The notes under the pieces: model-generated
The model's database searches: none
What the model saw: only the letters and a program-made list of their open reading frames with translations
Told to the model about the DNA's origin: nothing
Shown here: one piece after another, positions 11,440-23,500 of the stretch
Layout: every line of letters begins with the position of its first letter
Numbering within the stretch: position 1 is the first letter of the stretch
Assembly: GCA_034440615.1 (NCBI GenBank)
Contig: JAOTOM010004877.1
Location: forward strand, 431,501-495,500
Direction of reading: 5' to 3'
DNA: 64,000 bases
DNA from: Ashinkailepas kermadecensis
Taxonomy: Eukaryota > Arthropoda > Thecostraca > Neolepadidae
Translations under genes and position numbers: made by a program

Positions 11440-12105
11440 TTGAGAGCCGATCTTGTGAACATTTCCGGCTTTTAGTAATCTTCTGAACATTCAGACTTAC
11501 GAGTAGATTCTTTGAACATCCAGACCCCAGGGTAGATTTTGTGAACATTGCATCCTCCGAGTAGACCTTCTGAACATCTTCAGGTATCAGTAGATCTTCT
11601 GATTGATTATTTGGGTTGAAGGGCGCGCCGACTACAGGGTCATTTGGCGCTCCTTCAGTAGATCTTCTGAACATTTGCATCGGGAAGCAAATCCTCTGAA
11701 CATTTTCACTGGGAAATATATCTTCTGAACATTTGAGGCTTATTTGTAGATCTTCTGAATATTCGGACCCGGGAGTAGATCTTGTCAACATCTCTAGCTA
11801 TTAGTAGATCTTGTCAACATTTCCTCCTCTAAGTAGATCTTCTGAACATTTCCAGGTATAAGTAGATCTTCTGAATATTTTCATTGGGAAGTAGATATTC
11901 TGAACAGGCAGGGCTTATTTGTAGACCTTCTGAACAATCAGACTTGAGAGTAGATCTCGTGAGCATTTCTTCCTCTGAGTAGATCTTCTGGACATTACGA
12001 ATTGAGAGTAGATCTTCTGAACACATTCATGTGCAAGTGGATCTTGTGAAAATAGATATTCTGAAAGATGTTCTGAACAGATCTTCTGGAAGTAGATCTT
12101 ATGAA
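11440..12105. repeat. 29-bp satellite with higher-order arrangement
   Basis: About 20 tandem monomers of 28-30 bp, each ending in a variant of AGTAGATCTTCTGAACAT. The variable 12-14 bp differ between neighbours, but variant types recur in order every five to six monomers. For example, cores CACTGGGA then GGCTTATTTG then CGGACCCGGG recur as CATTGGGA, GGCTTATTTG and CAGACTTGAG. The array is interrupted at 11603-11654 by a short insert described separately. Minus-strand open frames are repeat artefacts. Confidence 0.85.
11603..11654 (-). mobile_element. ~52-bp mini-retroposon inside the 29-bp satellite
   Basis: Insert reading TTGATTATTTGGG... on the plus strand and ending ...ATTTGGCGCTCCT. It is flanked by identical 16-bp copies of TCAGTAGATCTTCTGA at 11587-11602 and 11655-11670. 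Because the target is itself a tandem array, the duplication is less decisive here than at other copies. The sense strand is taken as minus by comparison with the SINE tail. Confidence 0.7.
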
Positions 12106-12269
12106 CTCCCTGTGCCGCATCAGTTCAGATGCCTTGTTTCGCGGTATATGTTGCGTGGCTGTCAGAGTAGTTTTACTTGACTGGCCAGCCGTCTTCTCTG
12201 CATATGTAACTTTGGGATGGCCTCTCGATTTTGTTGTACACTTGAGCGATATAATTTATTTTTCTTTAT

Positions 12270-12505
12270 GTGCGGGACATGACCCATCGAACGAGTTGTG
12301 TGCACTCTGACCCTCACCACAATTGACACACCAGGGTGCCTCAGCATTGCAATAGTCCGTGACGTGCTCCAATGAACCGCATCTTCCACATGCGGGACGG
12401 TTGCGGTAGAACTACGTGGTGTGGCCAAACTTCTGACAGTGAAAACACCGCATGGAATTTTGGATGAACTGTCGGACCTTGACAGTTATATAACCTTCAT
12501 GGACA
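12270..12505 (-). pseudogene. LINE ORF1 (gag-like) CCHC zinc-knuckle fragment
   Basis: Minus-strand translation gives ITVKVRQFIQNSMRCFHCQ followed by KFGHTT, an in-frame stop, then NRPACGRCGSLEHVTDYC and APWCVNCGEGQSAH. This is the arrangement of successive CCHC knuckles at the C-terminal end of ORF1 in I/Jockey-type LINEs, which bind element RNA. The second knuckle (C-x2-C-x4-H-x4-C) is intact. The first has lost its last cysteine (tyrosine instead), and a stop interrupts it. No linked ORF2 was seen next to it. Confidence 0.75.
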
Positions 12506-12524
12506 GACTGGCAATTCCATCGAG

Positions 12525-12580
12525 TTGGTTGGTTATTTGGGCTTAGGGACGCATCGACTGCTTCGGTCATACAGCGCCCA
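12525..12580 (-). mobile_element. Mini-retroposon copy without clear target duplication
   Basis: Shares GGTTATTTGGGCTTAGGG, GCATCGACTGC and CATACAGCGCCCAT with the other short inserts. The only matching flank is ATCGAG, at 12519-12524 and near 12599, which is too short to be convincing. It lies beside the ORF1 zinc-knuckle relic. Confidence 0.55.
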
Positions 12581-12938
12581 TCGGGCGACATAATGTGGAT
12601 CGAGGGCTAGGATCGGAACAAAGCCACAAAGTAAACAGATGGTTTCGTGTCCAAACACACAGAAAAGGGATACAATTTTATCACGTCCGTATCCATTCTC
12701 TTCTTCCCTGCACTTGGAGACGACATTATGAAGAGATGTGCCAGCTCTTCAGCCAGAAACGGCAAAAAAAATGCTGGAACCTCCAACCCCCAACACTCCA
12801 TGAAAGAAACCGCAATTCCATCGAGGTAAATGTTAAAATAATATTGCCGGTGGGCTGCAGCTCCTTACGCTTCCTCACTGTCAGTATTCGTGCAAGAATA
12901 ACGCGATCGTCTGCTTAACCACTTGCAACTTCATTGTC

Positions 12939-13082
12939 GGTTGGTTGGTTGGTTATTGGTTTTACGACGTCGACCGTTGAGTCATGTAGCGTCGCCAATC
13001 TCTCACGCCGATTGGTCGCGGGCGAAGAGTAGCGAAAGGTGAGACTCGAACCCACAACCTTCCGATTGTGACAGACATCTCT
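12939..13082 (-). mobile_element. tRNA-derived SINE, 5' truncated
   Basis: The plus strand shows a GGTT-rich tail at left, then GACGTCGACCGTTGAGTCAT, CCAATCTCTCACGCCGATTG and GAGACTCGAACCCAC. The last is the reverse of a pol III B box (GGTTCGAGTCTC). Sense is therefore the minus strand. The tRNA head is cut off near 13082. The same family occurs at 19668, 23828 and 51859. Confidence 0.8.
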
Positions 13083-13089
13083 CAAATCA

Positions 13090-14330
13090 AAGCAGTTGTT
13101 CACTCCCTCAGAGTGGTTTTTGGCTTTGTGCGTTTCGACCGTGATGATTATAATCATGATGTGTCTGCTCTGCTGATCCCTAATTGAATAACTAAATTCC
13201 TTTGCCACCATTGTTCTTTTCAACTCGTAAGTATCTTCAAATTGAATTTCTAGACCACCATCTGAGTTTGTCGCATCGTTTGATGCGTCCAAAACGATCG
13301 CTGCTGTCTCGTCTCCGGAATGGAGAAAGATAAGACCCTTCAGCGGCTTGTAAGTTCCTTGTACCCTTCTAAGTTCCCTGCCCCTGCAGCGGCTTGTAAC
13401 ACAAGAATACGGGGGTGGGGGAGAACCTGTTCGCCCCACCGTAGGCGAACGTTTTGTCGGTGTTTTGGCCACCATCAGGTAGGCCAGGTAGGGCTTGTGC
13501 TTTGCGATACCAAAAATGATGTTGGTTTCGGCTCTTCGTGGCGCCCCACCACATAGAAGCTGAAAAGCGAGGACGCCTAAGTCCCGCGGACGGGAGGACG
13601 CCAGGCACCCGAGGAGCTATACGGAGCAGGCGGCGTCTTCGCGCGGCCGGGAGAGACTCCCCACCCGACCGTACTAGCAGCGCCGCCCACTCTTTGACCC
13701 CAGCCGGCTGGGCCGGTAGACACTGAAAAAAAAACCCAGGCCTCCAACACCTGCCACTTTGACCCGCATGGGGCTCTTCGGGCCCGCCCCGCCCCCCCCC
13801 GGGAAATTAGAACCAAAGAAGCGTGTTCATTCCCCACCACAACTGGCACCGTCCGGCGGGGGACTTCAACCACTCCAGGACTCCGTCAACCCCGGGCGAC
13901 GGACCGAGGGGGCGCAACCACCCAGATACAAACTAAGCGGACTAAAAACTAAGACCAGGGGAAGCTGGCCTACCTGCTCGTGACAGGGGAGGGGTTGTCG
14001 TTGGCAGGGTTGGATGAAGGATATGCAAAAGGACGCTGGCATTTGATGGATACTGGGGTGGGAAGAGAGGGATGGATGGTGGGGACTACGACAGCCTCGG
14101 AAACAACTCCGTTTTCCCCCATCCCTTATCGGGGCGGCTGTGGGAACCCAAGGGGCGCCATTTCCCTAGACAGCCGGGTTACGATGGCTGACCCCACCGA
14201 AGGGTACGATCACCCTGGACACAGCGGGTCAGCCAGAGTACGCTGGACCACAGGCTGTCGGCACAGTTGTCGTCCCCACTGGCGCTTCCCGCACCGACTG
14301 GTCACAAACCAACACCACTCCCCTCACAAG
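13090..14330. other. GC-rich non-coding stretch downstream of ATPsynB
   Basis: CpG- and C-rich sequence with a C-run at 13791-13800. Open frames on both strands are compositional. No conserved protein, tandem repeat or TIR was recognised. Confidence 0.4.
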
Positions 14331-14333
14331 CGT

Positions 14334-14339
14334 TTTATA
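14334..14339 (-). terminator. Possible ATPsynB poly(A) signal (TATAAA variant)
   Basis: On the minus strand TATAAA lies about 74 bases after the ATPsynB stop. It is a known weaker variant of AATAAA. No canonical AATAAA was seen between the stop and this point. Assignment is tentative. Confidence 0.35.
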
Positions 14340-14412
14340 TAATTATCAATTGTCGACATTCGCTCACCATATCCACGCATATACAGTACGCACGCGGCCA
14401 CTACGCCGGAGT

Positions 14413-14589
14413 TCACGCCCGGGCAGCGAGACCCTTCAGCTCAGCCAGACATTGCTTCAGCGCGTCTTGCTCCTGTTTAGGTGTGATCGATTTTTGCACA
14501 TGGTCCACCACCCAGTTGACAAGGTGCTTCTGCTGGAAGCCTTGCGACACGTTCTGGGTGTCGACTTGGTAGTCGAGCCGCCGCTTCAC
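14413..14589 (-). CDS. ATPsynB: ATPsynB exon 5 (C-terminus and stop)
   Basis: Acceptor TGCCAG, 177 bp including TGA at 14415-14413. Encodes [36 protein letters not shown] and [17 protein letters not shown]. The RRLDYQV and NW-V blocks and the final CxAxLKxLA helix are family hallmarks. Confidence 0.96.
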   Translation of the reverse strand: MKRRLDYQVDTQNVSQGFQQKHLVNWVVDHVQKSITPKQEQDALKQCLAELKGLAARA

Positions 14590-17500
14590 CTGGCAACATA
14601 GCAGGCTAAGTTGTACCGTACTGTGGACTGCACTGAATCGGAGCTGTGGAACATGACTGTCAGGCTGTCAAGCTCCCCATTTTCTACGTTAATTCATAAT
14701 GGACTGGTTGCAGGTCATCCTGAAAATAAATGGGCTGATCACGACAGAACGAAATGTGCTCTAGCTCACTAAAATAACAAAAAATATTGATATTTTTCAT
14801 TTACTTATAGCCCATGCGAACCACACTGTGTTACCGAAACCTCCACCTCGTGTGTCGTGGAGAATAAACTCGACTGACTGGAACCTATTCAACGTCATCA
14901 CTAAACAGCTGCAAATGCAACCTTTACCCGATATTGATTCTTTATTGTATTCCATTAGCTCTGCGGGACACGAAACCCTGCTCCGCTCAGGCCGTACTCG
15001 TTCATAAACCAGCGCTTATCGAACGCAGTATGGTGCAATGACCGCTGTCAACAAGCAAAAGCAACACGAAAGAGTCCTACGGGAATTCCAAAGGTGTATC
15101 AGAAACGCCACCCAAAGCTGTACGCACAAGCATGAAAGACCTGCTGTGAGATCTTGCGGCATGAAGAAGTGCCTGGGAGGATCTTGCCTCCTCTTGCAAT
15201 AGATTCACGCTGTCATCAAGGTGTCGACATGCATGCGTTCGTTCTCTTCTCGCCATTCCTATTTCGGAGCATCCCCTCAAATACATTGAGGAAATATTAT
15301 TGACAGTAACCAATCCGACGTAACAAATGCCTTTGCTCGATATTTTTTTTCAGCCATTTAATCCCGTAACATCTACCCCTAGCTGTGCACAATGGTCTGG
15401 AAGACCAGACGGAGCACTTCCTCAAATACAGTTCAGAAATATTATTGACACTAACCAATCGGACGTAAGAAATGTCTTTGCTAGATATTTTCCAGCCATT
15501 TCATCTAGTAATATTTGCCCCCAAGCTGTAGACAATGATCTGGAAGACAACATAAAACATCTGTATTTCACTTCCACACACACTGAAAGTTACAATGCTC
15601 CTTTGTACTAGAAGGAACTTAAAACATCATTACAGCATAGCGACGGGATAAGTTCTGAAACCCGCTGAAATGAATTATGCTTTCTTTGCTAAACTATCGG
15701 AGCATAGCCAATGCACATTCTTATCTGCAATAAATAATATCTGGGAACGACAAGCACTTCCTGATACCTACCTCGAAAGTATCATCCCAATAAAGAAACG
15801 ACGAAAAGATGCCCTTTGTCCTAAATCATATCGCCCTTTGTCACTCACGAACTGTTCCTGCCAAATCGTCGAACGAATGGTGATTAGACGCCTACGCCAA
15901 TTCTTGGAAACTAAAAACCTACTCAGTCCATTTTCAGAGTGGCTTCCGAAGTTCTCACAGTACAGCCACAAACATAAGTCGTATAGTTTCATCCGTGCAA
16001 AGAGGCTTTGCTTATCATCAGGCCACATTCGCAGTGTTTTAGACCCGACTTGGGTATTTAATAAAGTACACCGAGGGACCGTGTTAACAAAAATGCATCA
16101 ACTCGGAATACGTGGGAACGTTGCCGGCGTACTAGCCAACTTTCTAAAGCCACGTAATTCAAAGTTCGTTGTTCATCCACAACTTATGACCCACATACCC
16201 TTGATCACGGCGTTCCTCAGGGTACTGTGGAGTGTCCTACCCCCTTCCTTATCGTCATCAATTATATTTTTCCGACATTGATTTTCCATTCGTTCACTAC
16301 TCGATGTTCGCGGACGACCTCGCACTGTGGTGTTCCCGGTCAACGGTTGATGACTATTTCACCATCTTGCGAGTGGTTTTGGATACTCTAGGTATTTTCA
16401 TCCTGTCAATTGCAAATAAACCCCCTTAACTTCCTTTCTGGTTACATAGTGTACCCTCGATTTCTTTCCTTTTCAATTGTAATAAGTCTCAGATTACTAA
16501 CTCAGAAGTAATGGATGCCTCCTGGCGATATTAAAAAACAACCACATAGAGAACGCGTACATCTGCAGTGACTGACCCCGTTGTAGAGTGTAGAAGGTCA
16601 TCTGCCGTGACTGACCTCGTTGTAGAAGGTCATCTGCCGTGACTGACCTCGTTGTAGACGGTCATCTGCCGCTCACGGAAGGCCGCCTCCAACTGGAGAG
16701 CCACGTTCTCCTTCTTCGCCTCGAACAGCACTTGCTGGCCCTGCGCGTGCCACTGCTGCTTCTTCTCCTCTTCGATGGCGGCCACCAGTACGTCGGTCTG
16801 GTTAGCGCGGTACTGTTTCCAGCTGTCCTCGAACTCCTATCGGGGCAGCACGCGCCGAACCAGACCAATCAGTCAGCCAGCAATTCAGGCGAACAACAGG
16901 GGTAGCCGCGGGGAGCGACCGGCGAACCAGACCAGTCAGCCAGCCAACAGGGGTAGCCGCGGAGAACGATCGGTGTTCAGGGAACAACAAGATGATGAGC
17001 AAAATGATGAGTTAAGATGTGGGTTAACACGTCGCTCCGAGGTTGGAGAAGAAGGGTGTTTGTGGCATCGAAATGAGGAAGAGCAGATTGGGTAGGATGG
17101 CAAAAGACGATGTCGGACCGGAGCAGCCAGCAGCGCATTCGTGATGAATGCGAGAACACTGCCCGTGTTCGTCTTCTGTACATATATCAGTTTGGCCTTC
17201 AAAGAATCAGACTCCATATTTGCTTATATGTTTCCCTGTGTTTATTGTCAACAGCGAGCATTCCAGCTGAAAGAGCACCGATCTAATTATCAGCATGGTT
17301 TAAGTGTGCAGTTTTAGTCCTCAAATTGAATTCGGTTTTGGTGTACATCGAAAGTAATGGCTAACGGATTTACTCATGACTGGTAAAAGCCCAGAGGGCA
17401 TCTGCAAATTACAGTGCTCCCTTGCTGAGAACTAGGAATAAAAATGTAGCCAGAATACCCTGTTTTGGTGTCAACATTTACGAAATGATAAACTACTCAA

Positions 17501-20500
17501 TTGCGCGGTCAGACGCCGAAATTCGAACGGGAAGGTACATTTCATAAACATGTGAACGTTTCAAAGGTTGACGCATTTCATGTGTTAGTTTAAAAAACCG
17601 GTTTTATGCTTTTGAATCCAACACGAATCACACGAACATAAATAAACGTCAATTTATCAGATGCACCCCATCAGTGTGAAGGAATCTGATGCACTTCCAC
17701 GACGAAATTGTTAAAAAAAGACAGCAACAAAACAAATCAAGCATGCCCGGCAAAACTCCTCCGGCAAGCTGCAAATGACAGTACAAGATTAACTGATTCA
17801 TTCGGCGCGGAGGAACTGATCATGGCTACGACCGAGGGTGAAGCGCGAGTGAGTGTACTCCAGTGTATATCGCACACAAGTGTCCATGATCGCCTGGTCG
17901 GGCCCGATTGTGGTGCTTTTGAAAATACCATAACTTCATTTTTGCTCCAGTGCTTGGCGTTCCACTTTCTTCACTCGGACAAAAAAATATGAAGTCCTTG
18001 AAGAAGGATTTTTACACCTAATTTATCCCAATATTGCTCTCGAAGTGCTCTTAATTTGTTTTCGAAAGAGGGTGGCGGAGACATTTCCGCTCGCGGGGAA
18101 CTGTGCTCAGCTATTACCGGTGTAGCACAGCAATTAATGTTTGATTTGTATTCATTCAGAACCACATCTGTTCATGTCATGTTGATATTACCAAGCATTC
18201 GTCACGATATTTGTCCTGAAGTACTCTCAATCTTTGTTCAAATAAAGTGGTTTGCAGCGATATTCCCGCGAGCGGGCGATGACCATAGATATTTCACCGC
18301 AGCCGGCAACCGCCATCAGTCCCCGGTGGCAGGCGGCAAAATATCGGGCTGATGTCCAGAAGCATGGAATTCAGGCCCAGGGAGCGATGACGATTTTATT
18401 TCTGCTTTTAGTAATGCAATGCAGTGAATGCATAGCATCTGCAATCACCAGTTCTGCATATATGCTTGGATTTATAAGCACTCAAGGCAACGCGCCCATG
18501 ACCAAAGCCTGGAATACTAATATTTACTGGATATGCTCTCCAGAGGACAACAGTAGCCGCATACCCCCCCCTCCCCTTCTTACACGCTGCCACACAACCG
18601 CCTGCTGACTAACGTGATAATATCACTCTTGCACGCTACCACCCCACAGACTTGCTGACTCACGCGATAATCCCACTCTTGCACGCTTCCACCCGACAGA
18701 CTTGCTGACTCACGCGATAATCCCACTCTTGCACGCTTCTACCCGACAGACTTGCTGACTCACGCGATAATCTCACTCTTGCACGCTTCCACCCGACAGA
18801 CTTGCTGACTCACGCGATAATCTCACTCTTGCACGCTTCCACCCGACAGACTTGCTGACTCACGCGATAATCCCACTCTTGCACGCTACCACCCGACAGA
18901 CTTGCTGACTCACGCGACCAGAGCCGTGTGGCCACGGGTCAAGATCATTCGGTTCACCAGGCTACAATCCCATAGAGCTTGCCAACTGCTCCCGCTTGTC
19001 TATCGTCCCTATACTCGCCTTATGCTGACAGGAATACTATCAATATACACTTATGTTTCGCAAGCGCAGCTCCTTCAAAAGCAGGCCGACCTACAAATAA
19101 TGAATCCCTGGGCATGCTTATGATTTTTAGGAGGATTTTATCGTGAGGGAAAATTGACGAAAGAAATACAGAACAACACGAAAGGGCGAAATTCATAAGA
19201 ATCTACCACAAGAAGACACAATAAATCAAAAGTACAAAGGATGGAAAATCACGTCTTTCATGACCGGCAAGTTGATGACACTGCGTGATGGCAGGCGACC
19301 CGACACAGTCGCCCAGTTCGATTGGTCGCCTTGCGTTCTAGCTGACGAGCGCTTTCCACTTTGATCTGTGGCGAGTTGGGCGAAAAGAGTGCTGGTGAGC
19401 AGCCAATGGCGGTGGGTGGCGCTCACAGAGGCCATGCCCGAACCAATGACTGAAGGTCACGACGCGGTTACAACTCATTTTGGCCATGAATGCAACTGGT
19501 CTTTACCCGGGTGAATATCAATTTCTCCCGAATGTTTCCGCCTTATACCTTACGAAACAGGCCCAGTACTAGGTAAAAATTTGGATTATACCCTGAGTTA
19601 CATTTCGGTTGACACATGGTGGAAGGTCTAAGATAATCCATTCTGTTAAGCTAGATGGGCACAGGTTTGGTTGGTTGGCTGGCAATAGCTTTTACGAGGT
19701 GCCGACTGTTGTTATCATATAGCATCGCCTATCTTTCACGTCAATTGGTCGCGGGCGAATAGCAACCACAGGTGAGGCTAGAACCGACAACCTCTCGGTT
19801 GGAAGACCAGCATCCTACCCCAGGACTACCCACCCCAATGCGGCACAGGATGTCCCCCGAGATCGTCGAGTCAGAATACAAAATCAGGAAAACATTAATA
19901 AAGACTATCAGAGAGAAGAAAAAACATGTATTCATGGTTTAAAGTGCTTAGTGCTGGTCTTAAGCCACGCGTTCCATAACCCACCATCCCTGGCAAAAAC
20001 AAACTATCAGCTATTGCATGAATTTCCATCATGAATGAAAACTCCATGTCTTGCCTGTTTCCCTCCATGTTTCTTTTCGTGATGTCCCCCCATGCGCAGG
20101 TACAATTGCGGCGCAATAGGTACTCCCTGGTAATTAAGGTGAACAAGGATATCATCTATGAAGGGGTACTACCATGTAAGATTTTTGGCACGTGATCATG
20201 TCAATATCTTTCCTTTCTTGCTCTATTTCCCATCCAGGAGCCAGCCACAATAGTGAACCAAATGATACCCTAGACTATAAATGTATTTATTTCTACGAAA
20301 ATGATGGTTTATGTCGTTACTGTCTAGAAATAATCATTGAACTGCCTTTCGTACGTATTTTTTTATTTCTAAAACTACTTGATGGACACTGTAATTTCGT
20401 ATAACTGGAAGTCTACATTTAGCTGGCAAAAGAAATACTGTTCCCTGTAGAATGTTTTTCATAGTGCGAAGTCAATTGGTCTAGAGAATAATGCAATGCA

Positions 20501-23500
20501 TGTATGTCTGAAGCACATTTGGGGAAAAAAAGTTAATTATCTTGAAAACTGGGCCATAAAATGTCATGTGCAAACCACGCAGCCATGCATGAATTATGTC
20601 CATCGTCTACGAAACCGCACAGTACAACGGGACACACTCACATCAATCTCTTTGTCCAGGTACTCTGAAAGGCCGGGGCCGATCTTCTTCACCAGCACGG
20701 CGCCGAACAGGAAGACCGTGATGGCGGTGTGGAACTCATGCTCCATCACGTAGATTTCTTTACTGAAGAGGAACGTGAGCAGGCCCGCGCCGAACATGTA
20801 AGGACCTGGCAGACGGACAGAGTTGACGGTGGTGTAAACAGTCGGACGATAGTCTCTCCCCACCCCAGCCGGTCGCCCTCCCTGCCTTGGGCCAGACTTG
20901 ACAATGGAGTAAAAGATCACAAGAAGGGCGCTCAGTCTACCTTTTCAGCAGACAGCAAAACTACGCGACAGAAGACGATGAAACCAATCAAGGCACCTTC
21001 ATTGGCAGTAGAAAGCGTACAAACATTGTCGACAACTTTTAGGCGGCCGCATGAACAGAAGAATATAAGAAAGAAGTCAGACATACATCACGCTTTTGCG
21101 CCATAATTGTGTGCCAGACCGTTTGTTGACAGTCATGCCACCAAATGTAGTACATAACTTCGGGTTTAGACAACTTTTTTGAAGGATGTTGTTTTCTCAA
21201 CATATGCTTAGCAATTAAATATTTCAGAGACATATTAAAGGGTTTATAAGAATGATGACAATATTTCTGGAATTACATTTTTTTAAACAATTAATGAGCT
21301 TTCGGAGCTCCTAGCGGCTCCGTCGTCTGATGGTATATTCCATCTGACAATGGCATGTTCCATGTATATACAATGGTATGTGCCATGTATATACAATGGT
21401 ATGTTCCATGTATGTACAATGGTATGTTCCATCTGACAATGGTATATGGTATCATCCGGACGGTACATTCAGATGAATATACCATCTGACGATTGAACCG
21501 CTAGGAGCTCCGAAAGCTTATTAATTGTTTTTAAAGGTCATCCCAGAAATATTATCATCATATGCTTTACATTTTGGAAACGAAGAATTTTCTCATCGGA
21601 AGGGTGCAGCTGGCTGCATTGCTATAAAAAGTAGAGGGGGACAGTACCCCCCTCCCCCTCCAACTTTGGACAGGGGACGACCCCGCTTCATCCTGTTCCT
21701 ACGTCCATGTGCCAGTGAACTTTAATATCAGTCTGGTCTGATGCACTCGATATCGGCTTCCTTTCTAGGTTGGCATTGTTCCGGTAATATATTTTAAATC
21801 TGCTGTGTTTGTTCTCTGGACCCAAAAAGACACAAGGACAACACTGTCCTATCGGCCTGAAAGCATGTTTGTTTTGATGACTAACAATACTTCCTGGTTT
21901 TGGTACTTGTGGATTACTCCAAGGTACAACATATGGTCAGTTTCATCTTCAATGCTCCTCACCAAATGTAGACATGCCATCAGCCTCCAGAACTTCACTG
22001 CAAGTCATCTTGCCGAGTCATTTTAGTGCCCGGAACCCACGAACATAATAATCCACTCAGGATTTGGAAGAAAACACAGCATATTACAAATGTTTAGTTA
22101 GAACAACAGCACAGAAAACAGCCATGGTTTGTTACAAACCTTGTAATAGAAAGAGTACTGAACGATACACTAGGAATGCACCAGATCAGGAATTCTGGAC
22201 CCGGTGGGAGCGGAATTTTCCGGATCGGCCAAAGATAACCGACCGGATACGGATTGTAGCGAGGATCTCGCCAACAGGTGCAGCCGCCCGATATCATTCA
22301 ATTTCTTTGCATACTATTTTTTTAAATTTAATTTTGTATCATTCTTTTGTGTGCCAATTTCTAAACTCTAAGGTATAATGGACTGCTTTATCTCTACATC
22401 CTTGCCCAGACTCACATACCAAATTCTAGAACAGTGGCATGGCACACTATATAACATAAAAGATAACCACACCATTTGTAGTCACAATCCCATTAAACAC
22501 TATTAGTATTCTTTAAACAAATTTTTTTAACTTTGTCCCTCACAGGTCCCAAGAATCACCGAACCAGCGGTCTGGATCCGCCACTGACAATTAATGCCAG
22601 TTTTGTCAATTTCAGGTCAATAGCTGATCTTCCAGGTCCGGTCGAAGGCGAAAATTTGCACCTTGTCAGACTGTCCTGGATTTGAATACTAGCTGATCAG
22701 TTGCTATCATTGCAGAGTGCCATATTATTCGTAAATTGAATCCTAATAGATTCAGAGCTAACGAAAGGTTAATACAGCCAAAGGTCAAAGGTCACGGAAT
22801 GCCCATGCAGCCAAGAAACGTCATTACGACAGTAATGCAATCGTTTTGGGGAGAAGCACACATGTTCCTAGAGTGTCAGTCAACACAATAACGAGATTTC
22901 ATGGGTTACAATCATATTAACTCACTGTCGCTCATACAAATATTACATCAGGAGCAAATGAATTTAAACATCACAGGAAAAGTCCATTAATTATAGGCCA
23001 TCAAAGCCCAATGAAGTCCGCTAGACAGCGCTGAATCCAGTATCCAGCAATCAGGGTCGAAGCAGACACCCGATCCGTCCGGATACGAAAAGTTCGAAAA
23101 ACCAGCATCTGGTTGGATGATCTGGCCGGAGCGGATAACTGGTGCATCCCTACGAACAACCGCATTGTACTACATCAATTGGGCCAAAATACCACCAAAA
23201 AAATCAAGAGCACCTATAAAATATTACAAACCATTGAATTCAATGCCAGCATCATACACACACAACAATCATAACAAATTACAACCCCTTGAGCTGAAAT
23301 ACCAGCCAGGATACACATCTTGCTGCTGCATGATATAGGACATGCTACACAACGCAACATTATACAGTGAAGAGGAGAAGATAAGGACATAGAGAAGAGA
23401 AGGACATCAAAACCCAGCATATAGTGTCATAGAAACACCGAGCTGCAGCCATATAAACAGCATGCTGCAGCGCTACACAGAACAGACGGAGAGCAATGTC

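Noticed and set aside
11440..12105. CRISPR-like 29-bp repeats
   Set aside because: Contiguous satellite monomers with recurring variants, not conserved repeats with unique spacers, and in eukaryotic DNA.
18601..18916. CRISPR-like regularly spaced repeats
   Set aside because: The whole 50-bp unit repeats with no unique spacers, in an intron of a nuclear gene; it is a satellite.
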